Shown piece after piece: positions 1 through 7,052 of a DNA stretch of 10,047 nucleotides. Where the stretch lies: assembly GCA_021442545.1 (NCBI GenBank), contig JABUSX010000129.1, forward strand, positions 1-10,047, in the 5' to 3' direction. The position numbers were made by a program, and so were the translations under genes. The notes under the pieces are model-generated. The model did not search any database. It had not been told where the DNA came from and worked only from the letters and a program-made list of their open reading frames with translations. The DNA comes from Eubacterium sp. GTDB lineage: Bacteria > Bacillota > Clostridia > Lachnospirales > Lachnospiraceae. Numbering within the stretch: the first letter of the stretch is position 1; each line of letters opens with the position of its first letter.

Positions 1-30
1 TCTTTATTCATATCTTATCAATAGGTTTAA

Positions 31-61
31 AAGCAAAAAGAAAACCCGCCGAAGCAGGTTT
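31..61 (-). terminator. Intrinsic terminator of the Rrf2 regulator gene
   Basis: Read on the minus strand, AAACCTGC-TTCG-GCGGGTTT (42-61) forms an 8-bp stem with one G-U pair, closed by a UUCG tetraloop. It is followed directly by the T-rich tract TCTTTTTGCTT. It begins 13 nt after the stop codon of the Rrf2 gene. A stable stem, tetraloop and U-tract together are the standard rho-independent layout, so the regulator transcript very probably ends here. Confidence 0.85.
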
Positions 62-74
62 CCGATACAATCCA

Positions 75-494
75 TTATTCTGTTTCAGAAGATGACCCGA
101 GCAAATCCTCCAGAGAGACACTATCCAGATAATCGCAGATCAAAGTGTCCAGCTTCTCCCACAGAGGAAGCGTTTTGCATTCCGCTGCCCGGGCACAATG
201 GTTGGAATCGCCTTCCAGACAGGACACAGGCGCCAGCGATCCTTCCGACAGCCGCAGAATTTCGCCGACGGAATAGTCCTTCGGTTCCCGGTTCAGACGG
301 TACCCGCCGCCCTTTCCGCGGAGTCCGTCTATGATGCCCGCTTTGGACAGCACCACAAGGATGCTTTCAAGATATTTTTCTGAAATCTGCTGCTTCTGTG
401 CGATCGTAATCAGCGGAACAATTTCGTTTCTTTCGTGACCGGCTAATTCAAGCATAACCCGCAGAGCATATCTGCCTTTCGTGGAAATCAGCAT
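75..494 (-). CDS. Rrf2-family transcriptional regulator (IscR/CymR-like)
   Basis: A 139-residue winged-helix repressor or activator of the Rrf2 family, the usual family length. The N-terminus MLISTKGRYALRVMLELA is the family's opening helix. The recognition helix falls around residues 34-50 (ISEKYLESIL), and the wing is GLRGKGGGYRL at 57-67. Three cysteines, Cys92, Cys100 and Cys106 (CX7CX5C), lie in the loop that binds an Fe-S cluster in IscR, NsrR and RsrR; a fourth, Cys120, follows. This suggests sensing of Fe-S status, redox, NO or cysteine supply, but the ligand cannot be read from sequence. The spacing differs from the CX5CX5C of E. coli IscR as I recall it. The ATG at 494 is preceded by AGGAAAGG about 3-4 nt upstream. 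The gene is monocistronic, with its own promoter and terminator. A 27-bp dyad over the promoter points to autoregulation. No cysteine desulfurase or Fe-S assembly gene is in view; one could lie past the left edge. Confidence 0.93.
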   Translation of the reverse strand: MLISTKGRYALRVMLELAGHERNEIVPLITIAQKQQISEKYLESILVVLSKAGIIDGLRGKGGGYRLNREPKDYSVGEILRLSEGSLAPVSCLEGDSNHCARAAECKTLPLWEKLDTLICDYLDSVSLEDLLGSSSETE

Positions 495-511
495 TCCCTT
501 TCCTCACTTTC

Positions 512-538
512 ATAAACCTATTATATCACAGGGTTTAT
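512..538 (-). promoter_or_regulatory. Probable Rrf2 autoregulatory operator (dyad)
   Basis: A perfect 7-bp inverted repeat, ATAAACC (minus 538-532) and GGTTTAT (518-512), is separated by 13 bp for a total of 27 bp. It encloses the whole -10 element and part of the promoter spacer. Rrf2 dimers bind dyads of about 25-27 bp. The left arm read as TAAACCCT resembles the AWARCCCY start of the type 2 IscR consensus as I remember it. Position, symmetry and length all fit a repressor site for the adjacent gene product; the assignment is inference. Confidence 0.6.
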
Positions 539-548
539 AAAAAGACAA
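513..548 (-). promoter_or_regulatory. Promoter of the Rrf2 regulator gene
   Basis: On the minus strand a perfect -10 hexamer TATAAT (520-525) lies 17 nt from TTGTCT (543-548), which matches the -35 consensus TTGACA at 4 of 6 positions. Transcription would start near 513, giving a leader of roughly 20 nt that carries the AGGAAAGG ribosome binding site. This is the clearest sigma-A-type promoter in the window. Confidence 0.75.
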
Positions 549-761
549 CAAAATCCCTGCACCGCGCATTACACATACTCATGGGATTCACCGTTTTGGA
601 AATTCCTTTGCACGTATTTGAAAATATCAAATCTTTCCGCAGCCGAAATTTGAAAATCGTTAAAAAATCACGCATCAATACGAAAGACTCTTGAAATACG
701 CTCCGGACGTTTCAGAACTCCGGAAATTCCGCTGTGATACGCAGATATTTTTATTTTTTCA

Positions 762-2159
762 TTACAGACTCTGTAAACCGGCTAAGTCCCCGAAAAATCC
801 GGGATAGGATATGGCCGTACAGGAGGCATCCGAAAGAATGACATCCCCCTCTGCGATTAGTGAGGCCACAGCAAATGACATCGCGATCCGATGATCGTTC
901 TGCGTATCGATGAGGGCTCCGTGAAGGGGTTTTCCTCCGTGAATGATCATCCCGTCATCTGTGGCTTCAACATCCGCTCCCATAGCCTTCAGTCCCCTGG
1001 TGATCAGATCGATCCTGTCTGATTCCTTGACCTTTAATTCTGCAGCATCTCTTATCACCGTTGTGCCTTCTGCAGCAGCAGCGGCAACAGCCAGAACCGG
1101 GATCTCATCGATCAGAGCGGGAATGATCTCCCCTCCGATCTCTGTTCCGTGCAGACAGGCAGCCCGCACAACAAGATCGGCCGCCGGCTCCGCCCCGCAG
1201 CGCACGTTTTCCACAGCTATATCCGCTCCCATGTCCTGAAGGATCTGCAGAATGCCGCTTCTCGTCGGATTGATCCCGACATTTCTGAGAACGATTTCCG
1301 ATCCCTCAACAACAGAGGCTGCTGTCAGAAAATACGCTGCAGATGAGATATCTCCGGGAACATCAATCATAATCCCCGTCAGATCCGGATCCGGCCTGAT
1401 ACTGATCCGGCAATCATTCTGCACGTCGGGAGATCGATCGGTCTTATCCGCTTCCGGGAAGATCGTGTTCTGTTCCGTATCCGGTCTGAAAACAGAAATG
1501 CCGTCCGCATCGGAAAAGCCCTCCTGTACCGTCAGATCGGCACCGAACGCACGCAGCATCCTTTCTGTATGATCCCGTGACAGCGGATATTCGATCAGCG
1601 ACGTATCATTCTCTGCATAAAGACCTGCCAGAAGCACACAGGATTTTACCTGTGCAGAAGCAACAGGAGAACGGTATGTAATTCCCTGAAGAGGTCCGCC
1701 GGTTATTGAAAGCGGTGCACAGCCTGAATTTTCAAAGCTGCTGATCTTTGCTCCCATTTCGGCAAGCGGCTTCATGATACGCTTCATGGGACGTCTGCAT
1801 AAAGAATCATCTCCGGAGAGAACAGATGAAAAACTCTGTCCCGCCAGGATGCCGGAAATCAAACGCATTGTCGTTCCGGAATTCCCGCAGTCCAGTATAT
1901 CTTCCGGCGCAGAAAGACCATGCAGGCCCTTTCCTCTGACAAGGACCATATCTCCTTCCGTTTCGATGGCAATGCCCATTTTCCGGAAACACCGGATCGT
2001 GGAAAGGCAGTCCTCTCCGTTCAGAAAATTCCGGATTTCGGTCGTTCCCCGGGAGATGCTGCCGAACATAACAGCTCTGTGAGAAATTGATTTATCACCC
2101 GGAACAGAGATTTCCCCTCGCAGCGGAACCCCGGGTCTGACTTTACATTTATCATTCAT
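762..2159 (-). CDS. aroA: 3-phosphoshikimate 1-carboxyvinyltransferase (EPSP synthase), class II
   Basis: Cytoplasmic shikimate-pathway enzyme that transfers enolpyruvyl from phosphoenolpyruvate to shikimate-3-phosphate. Numbered from the upstream TTG at 2183, it shows GDKSISHR (29-36), GNSGTTMRL (100-108), SAQVKS (176-181), DEIP (359-362), KESDR (386-390) and NDHR (429-432). These supply the substrate-binding Lys/Ser/Arg residues and the catalytic Asp and Glu. GNSGTT is the Bacillus-like class II form and keeps the glycine that is alanine in the glyphosate-tolerant CP4 enzyme. Length is 465 residues from the ATG at 2159 (473 from TTG at 2183), against about 430 usual. The excess is an additional segment near 221-272, just before VPGDISSAA. 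I prefer the ATG because MNDKCKVRPGVPLRGEI lines up with family N-termini, although its own Shine-Dalgarno is weak. The gene is 71 nt behind an ABC exporter gene with no visible promoter and no other aro genes nearby, so it may be read from the exporter transcript. Confidence 0.95.
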   Translation of the reverse strand: MNDKCKVRPGVPLRGEISVPGDKSISHRAVMFGSISRGTTEIRNFLNGEDCLSTIRCFRKMGIAIETEGDMVLVRGKGLHGLSAPEDILDCGNSGTTMRLISGILAGQSFSSVLSGDDSLCRRPMKRIMKPLAEMGAKISSFENSGCAPLSITGGPLQGITYRSPVASAQVKSCVLLAGLYAENDTSLIEYPLSRDHTERMLRAFGADLTVQEGFSDADGISVFRPDTEQNTIFPEADKTDRSPDVQNDCRISIRPDPDLTGIMIDVPGDISSAAYFLTAASVVEGSEIVLRNVGINPTRSGILQILQDMGADIAVENVRCGAEPAADLVVRAACLHGTEIGGEIIPALIDEIPVLAVAAAAAEGTTVIRDAAELKVKESDRIDLITRGLKAMGADVEATDDGMIIHGGKPLHGALIDTQNDHRIAMSFAVASLIAEGDVILSDASCTAISYPGFFGDLAGLQSL

Positions 2160-2200
2160 TACGATTTTACCTGTACAAAGCAAAATACCATTTCCCCTCC
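2157..2200 (-). promoter_or_regulatory. Ambiguous aroA translation start with a short upstream ORF
   Basis: The strong Shine-Dalgarno GGAGGGG (2194-2200) is not spaced for the aroA ATG at 2159. It sits 2 nt before an out-of-frame ATG at 2191 that encodes the 10-residue MVFCFVQVKS. That ORF's TAA overlaps the aroA ATG by one base (TAATG, 2157-2161), a layout suited to translational coupling. An in-frame TTG at 2183 is an alternative aroA start, 12 nt from GGAGG. Which start is used cannot be decided from sequence. Confidence 0.35.
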
Positions 2201-2230
2201 GGAATACAGGAATGAAAACTCCGGTACAAA

Positions 2231-4159
2231 TTAAGATGCGATGCTTCCGCCGGTATAAAGGTTATAGTATCGTCCTTTTTCCTGCATTAACGTTTCATGA
2301 CTGCCGCGTTCTATGATTCTTCCCTTTTCCATAACCATGATACAGTCACTGTTCCGGATCGTGGAGAGACGGTGGGCGATCACAAAGGTCGTCCTTCCTT
2401 CCATAAGCTTGTCCATACCGGCCTGTACGATCCGTTCGGTACGGGTATCGATCGAGCTGGTAGCTTCGTCCAGAATCAGCACCGGGGGATCTGCAATCGC
2501 AGCCCGCGCAATGGAAAGCAGCTGTCTCTGTCCCTGCGAAAGATTTCCTCCGTCTCCGCTCAGAATCGTGTTATATCCATTCGGCAGATGCCGGATGAAA
2601 CTGTCTGCGTTTGCCAGGCGGGCTGCGGCTTTCACCTCTTCGTCCGTTGCATCCAGACGTCCGTAACGGATATTATCCATGACCGTTCCGGTAAACAGAT
2701 GGGTCTCCTGAAGAACAATTCCCAGGGATCGGCGCAGATCCGGTTTATGGATATCACTGATCTTGATTCCGTCGTAATAGATCTTACCGTCTTTTATCTC
2801 ATAAAAACGGTTCAGCAGGTTCGTGATCGTTGTCTTTCCTGCTCCCGTCGAACCAACCAGAGCGATCTTCTGACCGGGCTTTGCAAAAAGAGAGATATCA
2901 TAAAGGATCTGCTGATCGGTTTTGTACTCAAAATCCACATGTTCAAAAACAACACTCCCCTTCAGAGGAACATAAGGATCTCTCTGACCCACTTTATCTG
3001 CGGGAAGCTTCCACGCCCAGGTCCCGGTATGTTCTTTGCATTCCACAATTCTGTTGTTCTCTTCTTTTGTATTGACCAGTGTAACCGTACCGGAATCCGG
3101 ATCCGGCTTTTCATCCATAAGCTTGAACAGACGGTCCGCTCCGGCCAGAGCCTGCATGATACTTGCCAGCTGCATGGTGACCTGGTTGATCGGCATGCTG
3201 AAATTCTTGTTAAAGGTCAGAAAACTGGCAAGACCGCCGACGGTAAAGCCAAGTACCGGATTCAGAACCAGCAGACCGCCGATGAAGGCGCAGAGAACAT
3301 AACTTGCGTTTCCAAGCTGTGCACTGATCGGTCCGACAATATTGGCAAAAGCCGTTGCCTTATAAGCACTTTGATACAGTTCCTCGTTATACCGGTCAAA
3401 CTGCTCAATACAGATCTTTTCGCGGCTGAAGACCTTCACAACCTTTTCACCGGTCATGATCTCCTCGATATATCCGTTTGTTTTACCGATGTTTTTCTGC
3501 TGGCGGACATAGTTTTTCCCGGCGATTTTGGTTGCCTTCATGGAAAGAAAAAGCATGAGAACTACCATACCGACCGTAACAAGCGTCAGCGGCACGCTCA
3601 GCAGGATCATCATGATCAGAACCGATACAATTGTGATCGCACTGTTCAGAATCTGCGGAAGACTCTGACTGATCATCTGACGGAGCGTATCAATATCATT
3701 CGTATAAACAGACATGATGTCTCCGCGCGAATGTTCATCAAAGTAACGGATCGGAAGACGTTCCATATTCAGAAAAAGATCTTCCCGAAGGTTCCGCAAG
3801 GTTCCCTGACTTATATAAACCATCAGACGGGACTGAACAAAACTGCACCCGACACCGATCGCGTAAAAAACAGCCACGCGAAGGATTGCCGAAGCAAGCG
3901 GTGAAAAATCAGGGTTTGCCTTTCCGATCAGCGGTGTTACATAAACATCGATCAGACTTTTCAGAAACATGGTTCCCTGCACGTTGCAGAAAACGGACAT
4001 GGCAATGCAGATGACCACTATAATGACCAGAACCGTATATTTCTTCATTATGGAAGCCATGATCCGGCGGAACAGTTCCATCGGATTCTCTACCGTCGGC
4101 TTCAGACTCCTTGTTTTCGGTTTTCCGATATGGATCTCTTTTTCTCGTTCTGCAGCCAT
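2231..4159 (-). CDS. ABC exporter half-transporter, subunit with intact catalytic residues
   Basis: A 642-residue fused membrane and ATPase subunit of a type IV (ABCB-like) exporter. An N-terminal cytoplasmic stretch (about 1-40) is followed by a six-helix transmembrane domain (about 40-340). The nucleotide-binding domain begins near 400. It has Walker A GSTGAGKT (436-443), Q-loop Gln484, signature NLSQGQ (539-544), Walker B LILDE (561-565, catalytic Glu565) and switch His596. The LSQGQ signature departs from LSGGQ, as expected for the partner of a degenerate subunit. The linker between the domains (about 350-400) is unusually long and contains the cluster TGTWAWKLPADK. The start lies 5 nt after the upstream ABC gene's stop, with GAGG-type ribosome-binding bases inside that gene's end, so the two are surely co-translated. 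Together they should form a heterodimeric exporter like TM287/288, BmrCD or LmrCD. Substrate unknown. Confidence 0.93.
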   Translation of the reverse strand: MAAEREKEIHIGKPKTRSLKPTVENPMELFRRIMASIMKKYTVLVIIVVICIAMSVFCNVQGTMFLKSLIDVYVTPLIGKANPDFSPLASAILRVAVFYAIGVGCSFVQSRLMVYISQGTLRNLREDLFLNMERLPIRYFDEHSRGDIMSVYTNDIDTLRQMISQSLPQILNSAITIVSVLIMMILLSVPLTLVTVGMVVLMLFLSMKATKIAGKNYVRQQKNIGKTNGYIEEIMTGEKVVKVFSREKICIEQFDRYNEELYQSAYKATAFANIVGPISAQLGNASYVLCAFIGGLLVLNPVLGFTVGGLASFLTFNKNFSMPINQVTMQLASIMQALAGADRLFKLMDEKPDPDSGTVTLVNTKEENNRIVECKEHTGTWAWKLPADKVGQRDPYVPLKGSVVFEHVDFEYKTDQQILYDISLFAKPGQKIALVGSTGAGKTTITNLLNRFYEIKDGKIYYDGIKISDIHKPDLRRSLGIVLQETHLFTGTVMDNIRYGRLDATDEEVKAAARLANADSFIRHLPNGYNTILSGDGGNLSQGQRQLLSIARAAIADPPVLILDEATSSIDTRTERIVQAGMDKLMEGRTTFVIAHRLSTIRNSDCIMVMEKGRIIERGSHETLMQEKGRYYNLYTGGSIAS

Positions 4160-4164
4160 CTCTT

Positions 4165-5919
4165 CTACCCTCGTTCCTTACTGTCAAAATCTGCTTCCGC
4201 ATTCGCTCCCGTCTGGGATTCATAAATTTCCTGATAGATCCGGTTCGTCCGCAGCAGATTTTCGTGTGTATCAAAACCGTCAACACGTCCGTCTTCCATA
4301 ACAATGATCCTGTCACAGTCCTGAACGCTGCTGATCCTCTGGGCAATAATAAGCTTTGTCACCTCCGGCATGCGGTTCCGGAATGAATCACGTATCTTCG
4401 CATCGGTTGCCGTATCCACGGCACTCGTGCTGTCGTCCAGAATCAGCACCTTCGGATCACGAAGAAGGGCTCTTGCAATGCAAAGTCTCTGTTTCTGTCC
4501 GCCGGAAACATTTGTTCCGCCCTGTGAGATCATCTTGTTGTATCCCTCCGGTATCCGGCGGATAAACTCTTCGGCACAGGCAATGCGGCAGGCCTCCTGA
4601 CATTGTTCATCGGTTGCCTCGGGATTTCCCCACCGGAGGTTGTCATAGATGGTCCCGCTGAACAGAATATTTGTCTGCAGTACAACGGCAACACGTTTCC
4701 GAAGAACATCAAGATCATATTCCCGCACATCATGACCGCCGACGCTGACACTTCCTTTCGAAACATCATAGAGCCGGCTGATCAGATTCACGAGACTGGA
4801 TTTGGCAGAACCGGTGCCGCCGATGATTCCGATCATTTCGCCGGAATGAATATCCAGACAGACCTGTTTCAAAACCGGTTCCTCGGCAGTTTTATTATAG
4901 GAAAAATCAACCTGTTCAAAGGTAATGCGTCCGTCCGGAACTTCCATAACCGGATTTTCCGGATTATGCAGCTCCGTCTCTTCCGTCAGCACCTCAACGA
5001 TCCTTCGGGCACTTGCTTCGGACATGGTAATCATGACAAAGATTACCGAAAGAATGATCAGGCTCATCATGATATTCATGCAGTAGGCCAGAAGACTCAT
5101 AAGTCCGCCGGTCGTCAGCGAGCCGTAAACGATCCGGTTTGCCCCGAACCAGCTGATCAGGATCATGCAGGCATAAACCGTCCCCATCATGACCGGAAGG
5201 ATCGTAACGACCGTTCCTTCTGCCTTTACGAAAGTCAGATATATGTTCACTGCGGCCTTCTGAAACTTTGAGATCTCATGATCTTCCCGTACATAAGCTT
5301 TTACGATACGGATCGCCGAAACATTTTCCCGGACGCTTTCATTCAGTGCGTCGTATTTTTTAAAGACCTCACGAAAATACTTTGCCGCATTTTTCATGAG
5401 TATAAGAATCACAACCGTCAGAAATCCGATCGCTCCGAGATAAATACAGGCCATCTTCGCATCAATCATCAAAGACATGATCACTGCGATTATCAGAGTC
5501 ATCGGAGCACGTACTGCCATTCTTAAAATAACCATGTACGAATTCTGTATATTGGTGACATCCGTCGTCAGACGCGTTACGAGACTCGAAGTTGAAAATT
5601 TGTCGATATTCGCAAACGAAAACGACTGAATATTCCGGAACATGGCTTTACGAAGGTTTTTTGCAAAACCGGCTGCGGCCTTAGCACCGGAAAAACCTCC
5701 GAGTGTTCCGAACAAAAAGCCGATCAGAGCCACGATCAGCATTAATATCCCTGTTCGTATGATATAGTCCATGTTGCCGCCGTTGATACCGTCATCAATA
5801 ATTTTCCCCATCAAAACAGGGGTAATCATTTCACAGATGACTTCTCCGATCATCCAGACCGGTGTCATAATAGACGGCAGCTTGTATTCTTTTACCTGAG
5901 AAAGAAGTATTTTAAGCAT
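4165..5919 (-). CDS. ABC exporter half-transporter, subunit with degenerate ATPase site
   Basis: A 584-residue half-transporter with a transmembrane domain (about 15-300) and a nucleotide-binding domain from about 330. Visible motifs are Walker A GGTGSAKS (367-374, with Ala for the usual second Gly), Q-loop Gln415, a canonical signature VSGGQ (471-475) and Walker B VLILDD (491-496). Asp496 replaces the catalytic Glu, and Gln527 replaces the switch His (IIAQR). These substitutions mark the non-hydrolytic half of heterodimeric exporters such as TM287 or LmrC. Its intact VSGGQ would complete the active site of the partner encoded 5 nt downstream. The ATG at 5919 has AAGGA only 3-4 nt upstream. 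Immediately before it stands the strong stem-loop at 5932-5959, so expression may depend on read-through from etfA or be limited by the hairpin. Multidrug or peptide export fits the family, but the substrate is not indicated. Confidence 0.93.
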   Translation of the reverse strand: MLKILLSQVKEYKLPSIMTPVWMIGEVICEMITPVLMGKIIDDGINGGNMDYIIRTGILMLIVALIGFLFGTLGGFSGAKAAAGFAKNLRKAMFRNIQSFSFANIDKFSTSSLVTRLTTDVTNIQNSYMVILRMAVRAPMTLIIAVIMSLMIDAKMACIYLGAIGFLTVVILILMKNAAKYFREVFKKYDALNESVRENVSAIRIVKAYVREDHEISKFQKAAVNIYLTFVKAEGTVVTILPVMMGTVYACMILISWFGANRIVYGSLTTGGLMSLLAYCMNIMMSLIILSVIFVMITMSEASARRIVEVLTEETELHNPENPVMEVPDGRITFEQVDFSYNKTAEEPVLKQVCLDIHSGEMIGIIGGTGSAKSSLVNLISRLYDVSKGSVSVGGHDVREYDLDVLRKRVAVVLQTNILFSGTIYDNLRWGNPEATDEQCQEACRIACAEEFIRRIPEGYNKMISQGGTNVSGGQKQRLCIARALLRDPKVLILDDSTSAVDTATDAKIRDSFRNRMPEVTKLIIAQRISSVQDCDRIIVMEDGRVDGFDTHENLLRTNRIYQEIYESQTGANAEADFDSKERG

Positions 5920-5927
5920 TTTTCCTT

Positions 5928-5959
5928 AGAAAGACGATCCTGCCGAAGCAGGATCGTCT
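5928..5959 (-). terminator. Stem-loop after etfA, probable partial terminator
   Basis: Minus-strand AGACGATCCTGC-TTCG-GCAGGATCGTCT (5932-5959) is a perfect 12-bp stem with a UUCG tetraloop, 31 nt after the etfA stop. The following tract TTCT is short, so termination may be incomplete. It lies 4 nt before the AAGGA ribosome binding site of the first ABC gene. It probably separates butyrate-pathway expression from the exporter genes. No convincing separate promoter for the exporter is visible in the 71-nt gap. Confidence 0.65.
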
Positions 5960-5990
5960 GAAATATCTTGCCGGGTTTACAGTTGTATTA

Positions 5991-7034
5991 TCAGGCTTTT
6001 GCCTTTGCATCCTTGATCATCGCCGTAAGCTTCGGAACGATCTTGTTCAGATCGCCGACAACACCGACATCGGCCACATCAAAGATCGGGGCAGTTTCAT
6101 CTTTATTGATCGCAATGATGAGATCAGATTCTTCCATACCGGCAACATGCTGGATCGCACCGGAGATACCGATTGCGAAGTAGACCTGCGGACGAACCGT
6201 CTTACCGGTCTGACCGACCTGCATGTCTTTCGGCTTCCATCCGGAATCAACAACGGCACGTGAGCAGGAAACAACACCGCCGAGCGCCTCAGCAAGATCT
6301 TCCAGAAGCTTGAAGTTTTCGGGAGAACCGACTCCGCGGCCGCCGGAAACAAGGATCTTAGCCTTGGCAATATCTGCTGTTGTGCTGACCATCTTGACGA
6401 TCTCAAGAATATCAACATACTTATTGTTCTTTTCAAATCCCGGGTTGTAGTCGATAACGGCTGCTCTGGCACCCTCAATCGGCTCGATCTTCTGCATAAC
6501 ACCGGGACGAACTGTGGACATCTGCGGACGATGATCCGGACATGCGATCGTAGCGATCGTGTTGCCGCCGAACGCCGGACGCGTCATCAGCAGCTGATTA
6601 TGTCTCTGGATCTGGCCGGGACGTGCTTCGATCGGGAAGTTGCCGATCTCAAGCTGTGTGCAGTCAGCTGTAAGGCCGGTTGCAACTCTTGCGGAAACGC
6701 TCGGGCCAAGATCGCGGCCGATCGCCGTAGCACCAACCAGAACGATCTCCGGCTTGAACTCGTCAATAACAGAAGCAAACGCATGTGTATACGGCTCTGT
6801 ACGATAGACTTCGAGTTCCGGATCATCCACAAGAATGACTTTGTCAGCGCCGTAAGCGGCCAGCTGATCAACAAGATTTCTGACATTGTAGCCCAGAAGG
6901 ACGGCTGTAACCTCTGTGTTCAGGGGCTCTGCCAGTTTTTTCGCCTCTCCGAGAAGCTCGAAGGCAATATTATCGATCTGGTTATCTACCTGCTGTGCAA
7001 AGATAAATACACCTTTATATGCATCTAAATTCAT
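5991..7034 (-). CDS. etfA: Electron transfer flavoprotein alpha subunit (bifurcating type)
   Basis: The 347-residue alpha subunit of the EtfAB flavoprotein, about the usual length for the clostridial Bcd-associated form. The C-terminal FAD-binding domain shows SGGRG (230-234), SRAVVDSGW (258-266), QVGQTGKTV (272-280), GISGAIQH (289-296) and NKDETAPIF (310-318). With EtfB it takes electrons from NADH at one FAD and splits them. One electron goes to ferredoxin or flavodoxin; the other goes through the alpha-subunit FAD to butyryl-CoA dehydrogenase. The bifurcating role is inferred from linkage to bcd and the EtfB sequence. The ATG at 7034 follows etfB by 18 nt; GGAGG and the closer GGTGA lie upstream. 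It is the last gene of the hbd-bcd-etfB-etfA group and is followed by a strong stem-loop. Confidence 0.96.
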   Translation of the reverse strand: MNLDAYKGVFIFAQQVDNQIDNIAFELLGEAKKLAEPLNTEVTAVLLGYNVRNLVDQLAAYGADKVILVDDPELEVYRTEPYTHAFASVIDEFKPEIVLVGATAIGRDLGPSVSARVATGLTADCTQLEIGNFPIEARPGQIQRHNQLLMTRPAFGGNTIATIACPDHRPQMSTVRPGVMQKIEPIEGARAAVIDYNPGFEKNNKYVDILEIVKMVSTTADIAKAKILVSGGRGVGSPENFKLLEDLAEALGGVVSCSRAVVDSGWKPKDMQVGQTGKTVRPQVYFAIGISGAIQHVAGMEESDLIIAINKDETAPIFDVADVGVVGDLNKIVPKLTAMIKDAKAKA

Positions 7035-7052
7035 AACTTTTCACCGCCTCCG

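Noticed and set aside
538-582. Minus-strand 15-codon ORF starting at 582 in the gap upstream of Rrf2
   Set aside because: No properly spaced ribosome binding site and no recognisable peptide; it ends inside the Rrf2 promoter region.
702-724. TCCGGA-N11-TCCGGA as a terminator for aroA
   Set aside because: The stem is only 6 bp with an 11-nt loop and no U-tract follows. TCCGGA is frequent in this sequence.
2297-3904. Open plus-strand frame of 535 codons opposite the second ABC gene
   Set aside because: It lies wholly antisense to a clear ABC exporter, has no Shine-Dalgarno before its ATG, and its translation is His/Arg/Asp-rich with no recognisable domain. Its openness is explained by codon use of the real gene.
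4603-5271. Plus-strand frame of 222 codons opposite the first ABC gene
   Set aside because: Antisense shadow with no ribosome binding site, no recognisable motif and unlikely composition.
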